DNA from: UBA6164 sp963979005 | GTDB lineage: Bacteria > Patescibacteriota > Gracilibacteria > BD1-5 > UBA6164 | Direction: 5' to 3' | Length of the DNA stretch: 5,477 bases | Assembly: GCA_963979005.1 (NCBI GenBank) | Contig: CAXBVF010000070.1 | Coordinates: forward strand, 1 to 5,477 | In this document: positions 1-5,477 of the stretch, one piece after another | How positions within the stretch are numbered: the stretch's first letter is position 1 | How the letters are laid out: each line of letters starts with the position of its first letter | The notes under the pieces: model-generated | Databases searched by the model: none | What the model was told of the DNA's origin: nothing | Seen by the model: the letters and a program-made list of their open reading frames with translations, nothing else | Position numbers and translations under genes: made by a program

Positions 1-50
1 AGTGCCTGTGTTTGGGCGCGAGAATCACAATCTAACCTTATTCGTTATGT
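1..50 (-). other. attC: 5' half of the cassette's own attC (cut by the window edge)
   Basis: Read on the minus strand, the R'' core ACATAAC lies at 50-44, followed by GAATAAGGTTAGATTGTG and a GC-richer stretch (CTCGCGCCC) to the window edge. The R'' core is complementary to the cassette's first bases at 5351-5346, and the helicase TAA stop lies within it, a frequent arrangement in cassettes. The presumed L'' arm (about 40-20) is unlike that of the complete site on the right. The L' arm and R' core are outside the window, so the folded structure cannot be verified here. Confidence 0.7.
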
Positions 51-52
51 GT
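44..52. repeat. 9-bp terminal inverted repeat of the cassette (mate at 5344-5352)
   Basis: GTTATGTGT at 44-52 is the exact reverse complement of ACACATAAC at 5344-5352. It is not a transposon end. It corresponds to the R'' and R' cores plus two flanking bases, which become adjacent and pair when the cassette is excised as a circle. Confidence 0.85.
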
Positions 53-3000
53 TTTGTATGTATGTAATAATTTGCTTAAATAAATTTGTTTCATTATTTT
101 TTACTTTTGCATTAGAGAAAAAGCTTTTTTTTCCGATAAAAATTAAATTCTCCTTAGTCCTTGATATGGCAACATTCAATCTTTTTTTATCTATTAAAAA
201 TGAAATGTTGCCATATGTCTTAACCGTGGAATAAATTATGATATCTGCCTCTTCTCCTTGAAAGCTATCCACTGTGTCTATTTTAAGATTAGAAATATTT
301 AGTAAATTTAATGTTTTTATTTTGTTTCTTATTTTTCTTTTTTGAGCAGAATATGGAGTAATTATACCTATAGATTTGCAAACTTTTTTCTTCTCCAAAT
401 ACAGGCTAATCTTTTGAAGTAAATTAACAATAGAATCAACTTCTTTCAAATTATAACTGCTCGTACCATCAAATTCATGTTTCCCACTTACATCGACCCA
501 TCTAATGATGTTATCAGGATCTAAAAAGTTATTAATATCCTTAGCTTGCCCGTTTGTTAATTTGTTTTCATAGAAAAGAGTACTTATTAGATTTCCGATG
601 TTCTCAGGCATTCTAAATTGCTCATTTAGCATTGCCTTATTACTATCTGTAACTTTCTCAAATAATTCCTCAAAAAAACTTTTTTTCAAAATCTCTAAAT
701 CTTCTAAATTTAAATCATCTTCATCATCTTTTTCCAGCTTTTTTAACAATTTTCTATCTATCGTCGGTGGTAACTGATTATGATCTCCTATTAATATTAC
801 TTTTTTTGCTCTTAACAATGGTATTAACAATTCTGGAGCAGTTGCTCGTCCAGCTTCGTCTATTATTGCTATATCAAATTCAATTAAATCTAAACCCAAT
901 GATTTATTAGCCAGCCCCACACAAGTAGCCCCTATAATCTGATGTTTACTTATTAATAATTCTTTGATTTCATTGTCCATATCTCTAAAATCTGATTTGT
1001 AGATTAACCCCATCCACTCATTGGCAAAATTATATAATTTTTTATTTAATTCTTTTTTATCTTTAAATTCAGAAGAAAAATTAAAATTATTAAAGAAACC
1101 TAAATCATGATTTTTATTTTGCTCTAATTTTATGAAATTGCTTTTCACTATCCCTTTATAATGTTCAAACCAGTTTTCAACAGTAAATTCTTTGATATTC
1201 TCATATTGAATCTTATTTTCATTTGGAGCAATCCTAACTATAGTATGTCCATCTTTTTCAAACCATTCTCTATTTTCTCTATCAATACCATCAAGTACAT
1301 TATCAACCGCAACATTTTGTTGAGAAACAATTAAAATTTTAGAACACCTATCTTGTTTTATTGTTTGATAGATCATTTCTTTTATTATTGTTGTTTTTCC
1401 AGTACCCGGAGGACCTTGAATCAAAAATATATTTTTTTCATTAAAAGCTTTTCTAATAGTATCTTTCTGATTGACTGTTAGGTTGTTATTTTTAAAGTTC
1501 AGCTTAAAATTATTGGTAATCTGTTTGTATGTTATTAGATTTGGTGAAACAAGCATTTGCTTTAAATCGTGATTAACTATTTTTGAAAATGAAAAGTCTT
1601 TTAAAGCTTTTTTCTGTTTTTGCAGTACGGATTGGTAGTTTTTTATCTTTACAGATAGTTGACTACTCTTTTGAATACCACCTAAATCCTTGATAAAATC
1701 TATTTTTGATTTTAATATATTCTCTTCTATTGAATAATCATCCAAAAATCCAATATTTATATCATCTAGCTCAATTGTAATATCCCAAGGTTTTTTATCT
1801 TTAAATTTATTACTATAAGTATTTAGATTTTGCACATAAAACACTATCGCATTACCATCTATTTCATACTCAGTATATGGAATAATCAGTTTATCAAAAA
1901 AGTTTTCTTCTATTTGATAATCTATAATTCTTTGCCATTTTTTAAAAAAATCAAAATCATTATTAATATTTTTTGATGAATAAGTAATATAGTTAAACTG
2001 CTCTTTAATAAAAACTGAAAAATCATTAAAAGTATGATCTCTATTGAGAGATAAACCTTTATAAGTTTGGTCATAAATATTTTTTTCAATTAACACTATT
2101 TCATAGGGTATTACAAATGAATTTGATGCTGTCTTATTAATGTCTATTAATGAAATATCCAGCAAGTTTAATAAGTTTTCATTTTGATTGATTGTTAAAG
2201 ATAACATGTAATTATCAACTTTCAACTGTAACTGTGTACCCTCTAATCTTAAAGCTTGAAAACTATGCCTTTGAAGAGACATATCTAACTGTTCAATTAT
2301 TGAAATAGGCAAGCCTTCACTTATTTCAAACACTATAGGTATTGAAATACTTGATATTTCCTGAGTTCTATCAGTATATTTTTCTGTAACAAAAATATTT
2401 CTTAGTAATAGGTCATATTCTTGTATTTTTACCTCAAAGCTATCACGCTCCTTGTATTTCTTTAAAGGATATAATTTGTCAGGTCTTTTTATATTCAAAT
2501 CAACATCTTTGTACAGCAAAATTAATTTTTCTTGATTTTGTTTTTCATTAAATTTTGGCTTAACCTCAAAGCTCATGTTGTCTAATATATACTGGTACAG
2601 CTCCCCCTTTATAGCAGAACCAGTAAAAAATTTATTATTCTTATTCTTAATTACAAGAATAATAAGCTCTGGCATATTACTCTCATAAACAGTTAATTCA
2701 TTTTTGTTATGGTAATCATCTAATTGTAGTTTTTGATCATACCTATTCCACCCAGATTTTGTATCATTTTTTATAGATATTTCTTCTTTGGTAATATATG
2801 CCAATTTCCCAAGATAAATATAATCTTCTGGTAAAAGTGCTTGAGGCATATCTAAATCAAAAATCTCATTGTACTTTTTATATTTAGCTAGATCGTTTAA
2901 TTCATTTTCAAACCAATCTAAATATTTCCAATAGGCATCAAGTCTATTTTTAGCGTCTTCTACCTTGTTTCTATTATCTAATAGTGATTGTTTTTGATAT

Positions 3001-3326
3001 GGGGAGATTGCTTCATTGCTCAACCCATCAGATATGGCTTTAGTTAATTTTTCTAAATCATTTTTTATATCTTTTTTTTCATTTTTATAAAATTCCACCT
3101 CTTTTAGAAATTTTTCTTTTATTTTCTCATAATTTTCACGAGCAATTTCATACATATTTTGATTATGTACATTAATCTTCAAGTCAAATTTATTTTTTAA
3201 CTCAGACAGCTCACTATTTAATTGATCTTGTCTTTCTCTTTCTTCCTCCGTTAAGCTGTCAAGGAGCCAACTTGCAGCAGTTGCTGCAATGGCTACACCT
3301 GCAAAAACTGCAACTAATGGGAGCAT
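45..3326 (-). CDS. Superfamily 1 (Upf1/DNA2/NAM7-like) helicase with hydrophobic N-terminus and coiled coil
   Basis: This is a predicted ATP-driven 5'-3' DNA or RNA helicase/translocase of the COG1112 type. All core motifs are visible: Q620 upstream of Walker A GPPGTGKTT (638-646), motif Ia around SQQN (668-671), Walker B DEAG (823-826), motif III GDHNQLPP (847-854), motif IV NEQFRMP (901-907), motif V DSFQGEEAD (1020-1028) and motif VI RLNVAISR (1049-1056). It therefore looks catalytically intact. Residues 2-22 are a hydrophobic Ala/Val-rich helix, possibly membrane-inserted. Residues about 25-140 are a charged coiled coil. Residues about 160-600 are a beta-rich region I do not recognise, and part of it (about 470-560) may be the oligonucleotide-binding-like 1B domain known in Upf1-type enzymes. 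The protein ends 37 residues after motif VI, so it has no C-terminal nuclease. The ATG overlaps the stop of gene C (TAATG), with a modest AGGG 8 nt upstream. The TAA stop sits inside the attC R'' core. The helicase class is certain; the biological role is inferred. Confidence 0.95.
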   Translation of the reverse strand: MLPLVAVFAGVAIAATAASWLLDSLTEEERERQDQLNSELSELKNKFDLKINVHNQNMYEIARENYEKIKEKFLKEVEFYKNEKKDIKNDLEKLTKAISDGLSNEAISPYQKQSLLDNRNKVEDAKNRLDAYWKYLDWFENELNDLAKYKKYNEIFDLDMPQALLPEDYIYLGKLAYITKEEISIKNDTKSGWNRYDQKLQLDDYHNKNELTVYESNMPELIILVIKNKNNKFFTGSAIKGELYQYILDNMSFEVKPKFNEKQNQEKLILLYKDVDLNIKRPDKLYPLKKYKERDSFEVKIQEYDLLLRNIFVTEKYTDRTQEISSISIPIVFEISEGLPISIIEQLDMSLQRHSFQALRLEGTQLQLKVDNYMLSLTINQNENLLNLLDISLIDINKTASNSFVIPYEIVLIEKNIYDQTYKGLSLNRDHTFNDFSVFIKEQFNYITYSSKNINNDFDFFKKWQRIIDYQIEENFFDKLIIPYTEYEIDGNAIVFYVQNLNTYSNKFKDKKPWDITIELDDINIGFLDDYSIEENILKSKIDFIKDLGGIQKSSQLSVKIKNYQSVLQKQKKALKDFSFSKIVNHDLKQMLVSPNLITYKQITNNFKLNFKNNNLTVNQKDTIRKAFNEKNIFLIQGPPGTGKTTIIKEMIYQTIKQDRCSKILIVSQQNVAVDNVLDGIDRENREWFEKDGHTIVRIAPNENKIQYENIKEFTVENWFEHYKGIVKSNFIKLEQNKNHDLGFFNNFNFSSEFKDKKELNKKLYNFANEWMGLIYKSDFRDMDNEIKELLISKHQIIGATCVGLANKSLGLDLIEFDIAIIDEAGRATAPELLIPLLRAKKVILIGDHNQLPPTIDRKLLKKLEKDDEDDLNLEDLEILKKSFFEELFEKVTDSNKAMLNEQFRMPENIGNLISTLFYENKLTNGQAKDINNFLDPDNIIRWVDVSGKHEFDGTSSYNLKEVDSIVNLLQKISLYLEKKKVCKSIGIITPYSAQKRKIRNKIKTLNLLNISNLKIDTVDSFQGEEADIIIYSTVKTYGNISFLIDKKRLNVAISRTKENLIFIGKKSFFSNAKVKNNETNLFKQIITYIQNT

Positions 3327-3772
3327 TAATTTTGCCCTAGTAAAACTAAATTATTCATAAATGATAATTTTTGCTGGTGTAGATGTTCAAATAAAGTCAT
3401 TACAGAAGAAGATGTTAATCCATCATTTTCTTGATATATTTTAATTTCTATTTCAATTTTATCTATTTTATCAATCAACTTTTCTATTAAATCTAGTTGT
3501 CTCAATTTTAGATTATAGTCATAATCTAACTTCTGTGATTCTAATTCATAATTTCTTTGGATTTTAAATATATCCCTTTCAAACTCGGCTAATTCAGAAG
3601 CTAAACGATTATTTGATTCAGCTATTCTAACTCCCGACTCCATAGCTATTTGTTTTGTTCTTTCAATTTCTTTGAATAAATCAAAACCACTTTTTAATAC
3701 TTCTGCACCTGTATTGACTATTTCTATAAATTGATTGCCTGATAAATCTATGTTTTTCTTGACGCTTCTCAT
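3326..3772 (-). CDS. Small coiled-coil protein, unknown function (gene C)
   Basis: This is a 148-aa protein with no enzymatic motif that I recognise. Residues 12-33 form an amphipathic helix with small residues (VNTGAEVLKSGFDLF). Residues about 34-115 are a near-continuous charged coiled coil rich in Glu, Lys, Ile and Leu. The tail (about 118-148) is less charged and ends in NLVLLGQN. I prefer the ATG at 3772 to the GTG at 3781. The ATG has a near-consensus AGGTGG (minus 3783-3778) exactly 5 nt upstream, whereas the GTG lies inside that sequence and overlaps the end of gene B by 8 nt. Starting at the GTG would add three residues. Its TAA stop overlaps the helicase ATG by one base, so the two products are probably made together. 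It is likely a structural partner of gene B and/or the helicase coiled coil. That partnership is inference from architecture and coupling. Confidence 0.88.
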   Translation of the reverse strand: MRSVKKNIDLSGNQFIEIVNTGAEVLKSGFDLFKEIERTKQIAMESGVRIAESNNRLASELAEFERDIFKIQRNYELESQKLDYDYNLKLRQLDLIEKLIDKIDKIEIEIKIYQENDGLTSSSVMTLFEHLHQQKLSFMNNLVLLGQN

Positions 3773-3773
3773 T

Positions 3774-4298
3774 TTATCCACCTATAATTTCTAATGTTGT
3801 ATTCATATATAAAGCCAACACTTCATGATATTTTTTTTCTATCTCTTTTGTCCCTTTACTATATGGATGCTCTTGTTTATATTTTTCAACTTCATTTTTC
3901 ATTTTTAAAAAATATTGTTTTGATGATTGGTATGCTTTTTGAAATATTTCACTATTTTGTCTATTTTGTTTTAGTTGCTTTTCTATTAAATTACTATTTT
4001 GTTTTAACTCATATCTAAATTTTTCTTTTTTTATTCCTGATATTTTTTTAAAGTTATTAAACTCTTGTGATAAAGTTTTAATTTCAATTGTTAATTGTCT
4101 ATTTTGTTCTTTTACTTGTCTGTAATTTGAATATGATACAAAAAGCTCTCCAAGCGAAACAACCGCATCTATAAAAACTAAAGTGGGATTAACTTTTGAT
4201 AACCCCTTTGATCCATATTTTGCAAATTGATAAATAATTTTTGAGTTTCTACCAACTTTACTAAATTGTTTGGTATTGAATCTATCTATATTTCTCAT
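3774..4298 (-). CDS. Small protein with hydrophobic helix and long coiled coil (gene B)
   Basis: This 174-aa basic protein is not one I can assign to a family. Residues 1-36 are Lys/Arg-rich (NIDRFNTKQFSKVGR at the start). Residues about 37-57 form a hydrophobic helix, NPTLVFIDAVVSLGELFVSY, carrying D44 and E51. The buried charges suggest an amphipathic, self-associating or shallow membrane-inserting helix rather than a simple anchor. Residues about 58-145 are a coiled coil rich in Gln, Asn, Lys and Glu, and the C-terminus is another short helix ending IIGG. The ATG at 4298 overlaps the TGA of gene A (ATGA), the classic translational coupling arrangement, and no strong ribosome binding site is visible. 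The end of the gene also contains the AGGTGG used by gene C. The layout of a hydrophobic helix followed by a coiled coil matches the helicase N-terminus, which suggests they assemble together. Confidence 0.9.
   Translation of the reverse strand: MRNIDRFNTKQFSKVGRNSKIIYQFAKYGSKGLSKVNPTLVFIDAVVSLGELFVSYSNYRQVKEQNRQLTIEIKTLSQEFNNFKKISGIKKEKFRYELKQNSNLIEKQLKQNRQNSEIFQKAYQSSKQYFLKMKNEVEKYKQEHPYSKGTKEIEKKYHEVLALYMNTTLEIIGG
3778..3783 (-). promoter_or_regulatory. Ribosome binding site deciding the start of gene C
   Basis: AGGTGG on the minus strand is 5 nt before the ATG at 3772 and lies inside the last codons of gene B. It is the strongest Shine-Dalgarno match in the operon and argues for ATG 3772 over GTG 3781. 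It may allow gene C to be made in excess of gene B. Confidence 0.7.
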
Positions 4299-5254
4299 AT
4301 TTCATTCATTATGTCATCAATATTTAAAAACTTAATTTCGTCGAATTCTCGAATATTTGTTTTAACGTTTAACAATAGTAGCTCGTCAAGTGAAAATATT
4401 TCAATGTTTTTTAACTTGGTTGCTACATCATTATTACTGATAATCGGACTTATTTTTAAATTAGGTTCCTTATGCTTATGTTCGTTAGTAATTGTTAAAC
4501 AACTACCGTTAATTAGGTTAAAATACTTATAATTATTAAATTTCACTTTAATACTATTAATAAAATCAGTATGATATGCTTCACTATCAAATATTTTATT
4601 AACTTCAAGCACAGGGATAGCTATAGAAATGAAATTCTCATCGTATTCTTTTTTATTTTTTAGCGAGCTAATAAACTCATCTTTATCAATGGAGTAATTA
4701 TAATATAGTTGATTGTCAACTTTGTTAATATTAAATATAAATTCTTCTAAATGTTTTTCTACGATATTTTTGTAATTTGAAAAATTATTTAATAACAATG
4801 TTTTTATTTTATTTGTGTCTTGCTTTATAATTTCATCAAACTTATTTTGCATTTTGTAGTCAAATAAATTATCTTTAACTATATATCCAGTACTATTAAG
4901 ATCAAATTTTGTACTATTTGTTGCATATAGTTGTTTTGACTTATTTTCAACGTAATGCTCAAGTGCTATTTCTATTTTCTTTTCATTAAAATAATTTATA
5001 AACTCAAACAGTACTACTGTTTCTTCTCCTTTTTTTGTTAAAATAAAATCGTTATCCAAATATTTTCTTGATATAGCAAAAGCTAATTGCTTCTCTATAA
5101 CAATCTGATTAATCTGGATAATATTAGATATGTCTTTAAGCTCCATTTTATCGCTTATAGCTTTCATACAAAAAATAGTAAATTCACCCAGTTCTTTTAA
5201 GATTTGATGATCTATTTTTAAACCAAAAACTGAAAACTTAAAACTAATTATCAC
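4295..5254 (-). CDS. Protein with probable N-terminal winged helix-turn-helix (gene A)
   Basis: This 319-aa protein is the first gene of the operon. It opens with a beta strand (ISFKFSVFGLKI). Residues about 15-90 have the look of a winged helix-turn-helix: helix 17-34, helix 39-47 (LKDISNIIQ), a candidate recognition helix at 50-65, then a wing at 66-76 (DNDFILTKKG) and a closing helix. The wing ending TKKGEE resembles those of many MarR/PadR-like folds. Residues 90-319 are mixed alpha/beta and unrecognised. A His-Lys cluster, HKHK at 259-262, is visible, but no nuclease or kinase motif is. The start is GTG with AGGT 7 nt upstream; the next in-frame Met is residue 30, which would remove most of the first helix. 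The protein could be the operon's regulator or the nucleic-acid-binding sensor of a larger complex. Coding is secure, the fold is moderately supported, and the role is unknown. Confidence 0.88.
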   Translation of the reverse strand: MIISFKFSVFGLKIDHQILKELGEFTIFCMKAISDKMELKDISNIIQINQIVIEKQLAFAISRKYLDNDFILTKKGEETVVLFEFINYFNEKKIEIALEHYVENKSKQLYATNSTKFDLNSTGYIVKDNLFDYKMQNKFDEIIKQDTNKIKTLLLNNFSNYKNIVEKHLEEFIFNINKVDNQLYYNYSIDKDEFISSLKNKKEYDENFISIAIPVLEVNKIFDSEAYHTDFINSIKVKFNNYKYFNLINGSCLTITNEHKHKEPNLKISPIISNNDVATKLKNIEIFSLDELLLLNVKTNIREFDEIKFLNIDDIMNEI

Positions 5255-5261
5255 TAAATTT

Positions 5262-5265
5262 ACCT
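5262..5265 (-). promoter_or_regulatory. Ribosome binding site of gene A
   Basis: AGGT on the minus strand lies 7 nt before the GTG at 5254 and supports that non-ATG start. Confidence 0.55.
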
Positions 5266-5286
5266 GTATTTTTGTGGGTGGGGAAT

Positions 5287-5314
5287 ATTTAATTTCAAAT
5301 TAATGCTAATACAA
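5287..5314 (-). promoter_or_regulatory. Candidate weak promoter for the operon
   Basis: On the minus strand TTGTAT (5314-5309) and TTAAAT (5292-5287) are separated by 16 nt, giving a partial sigma-70 match in the cassette leader. Transcription would start near 5280, leaving about 26 nt before the GTG of gene A. The leader is AT-rich, so chance matches are likely. Any promoter for the operon would have to lie in this leader or upstream in the array. Confidence 0.3.
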
Positions 5315-5345
5315 TATCGAAAACTAAAACTCGCTATCTTTAGAC

Positions 5346-5433
5346 ACATAACGCCCAGCATGAGGGGCGCGCTGCACGGAAATAACGATAACCGCTTAAC
5401 TTTATCGCGTCCCTCTCGATGCTTTTGTTGGAC
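5346..5433 (-). other. attC: Complete attC recombination site of the preceding cassette (VCR-like)
   Basis: On the minus strand the parts in order are: R'' GTCCAAC (5433-5427), spacer AAAA, L'' arm GCATCGAGAGGGACGCG (5422-5406), a 34-nt terminal loop region (5405-5372), L' arm CGCGCCCCTCATGC (5371-5358), spacer TGGGC (5357-5353) and R' GTTATGT (5352-5346). The arms pair as GCAT/ATGC, GAG/CTC, GGG/CCC and CGCG/CGCG, leaving three single unpaired bases at 5418, 5414 and 5410. On the plus strand, which is the recombinogenic bottom strand of the array, these read G, T and T. Extrahelical bases of this kind are what the integrase recognises. The VCR of V. cholerae, as I remember it, has the same bulge spacing and similar AAGAGGGA and GGGCGTTA segments. 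This also fixes the array direction as right to left. Confidence 0.9.
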
Positions 5434-5477
5434 GGAGCCGCTGACGCGGAGAAACAAGACACAGCATAAAACCACTC
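5434..5477 (-). other. 3' end of the preceding cassette, non-coding as far as visible
   Basis: These 44 bases precede the R'' core of the complete attC. Base composition is more balanced than in the operon. No convincing gene end can be called in so short a stretch. Confidence 0.5.

Larger units (their letters stand above)
1..5351 (-). mobile_element. Large integron gene cassette carrying a four-gene operon (partial at left edge)
   Basis: An integron integrase cuts between G and TT of the core GTTRRRY. On the minus strand such a core, GTTATGT, lies at 5352-5346, so the cassette begins at 5351. Its other end is marked by the complementary core ACATAAC at minus 50-44, immediately after the last gene. 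The two ends share a perfect 9-bp inverted repeat (44-52 and 5344-5352), as expected because R'' and R' pair in the circular cassette. All four genes point from cassette start toward attC, the usual orientation. The cassette's 3' end lies beyond base 1. Single-gene cassettes are commonly about 0.5-1.5 kb, so more than 5.3 kb with four genes is exceptional. The core matches are seen directly; cassette status is an inference that rests on them. Confidence 0.85.

Noticed and set aside
45..145. C-terminal nuclease domain on the helicase
   Set aside because: Only 37 residues follow motif VI, too few for a PD-(D/E)XK or other nuclease domain.
49..234. 61-codon plus-strand open frame
   Set aside because: It lies antisense to the conserved helicase motifs V and VI, with codon use imposed by the opposite strand.
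3794..4018. 74-codon plus-strand open frame
   Set aside because: It is antisense to the coiled coil of gene B. Its hydrophobic look follows from the reverse complement of Lys/Glu codons.
4466..4480. His-Lys cluster (259-262) in gene A as a phospholipase D-type HxK nuclease motif
   Set aside because: The spacing does not give HxK followed by Asp four residues later, and there is no second copy.
4266..4532. 88-codon plus-strand open frame
   Set aside because: It is antisense across the A/B junction, is rich in Ser, Leu and Ile from reverse-complemented AT-rich codons, and has no initiation signal.
44..5352. 9-bp inverted repeat as ends of a transposon
   Set aside because: There is no transposase and no target duplication, and the repeat equals the integron core consensus.
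5344..5433. Reading the array left to right, with the complete attC closing a cassette of reverse-oriented genes
   Set aside because: The core sites alone would allow it. But the bulged arm is L'' only when read on the minus strand, the match to the VCR is in that direction, and the helicase stop overlaps R'' as in normal cassettes.
5260..5475. 71-codon open frame on the minus strand across the attC
   Set aside because: It runs through the whole recombination site and the AT-rich leader, its sequence is just translated attC arms, and it has no ribosome binding site. Spurious frames over attC sites are common.

Overview
The window holds one large, AT-rich, four-gene operon read entirely on the minus strand. 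It is bounded at both ends by integron recombination sequences. The most economical reading is a single integron gene cassette of about 5.3 kb or more, sitting in a cassette array that runs right to left in these coordinates. The right-hand site (5346-5433) is a complete attC. It has R'' and R' cores and paired L''/L' arms, and the three single unpaired bases in its stem have the same spacing I recall for the Vibrio cholerae repeat (VCR). This suggests a chromosomal integron of a marine gammaproteobacterium, with Vibrionaceae or relatives most likely. That host call is inferred from attC style alone. The genes are far more AT-rich than the attC, as is common for cassettes acquired from elsewhere.

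Layout in transcription order, from high to low coordinates. The 3' remnant of a preceding cassette (5434-5477) is followed by its attC (5346-5433). The new cassette begins at 5351 with a leader of about 95 nt that holds a weak candidate promoter and a ribosome binding site. Gene A (4295-5254, 319 aa) encodes a protein with a probable N-terminal winged helix-turn-helix. Gene B (3774-4298, 174 aa) and gene C (3326-3772, 148 aa) encode small proteins, each with a hydrophobic or amphipathic helix followed by a long coiled coil. Gene D (45-3326, 1093 aa) encodes a superfamily 1 Upf1/DNA2/NAM7-like helicase with a hydrophobic N-terminal helix, a coiled coil, and all helicase motifs intact. Its TAA stop lies inside the R'' core of the cassette's own attC, which runs off the left edge.

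The genes are joined by ATGA, a 1-nt gap and TAATG, so they form one translationally coupled unit and probably one machine. A plausible but unproven model is that B, C and the N-terminus of D pack together through coiled coils, perhaps at a membrane, and position the helicase, while A binds nucleic acid as sensor or regulator. I do not recognise this four-gene set as any named defense system. A self-contained helicase operon in an integron cassette fits the recent view that chromosomal integrons store anti-phage systems, which makes it a good candidate for an undescribed one. No stretch over 300 bases lacks a gene, and I see no tRNA, rRNA, CRISPR array or transposase.
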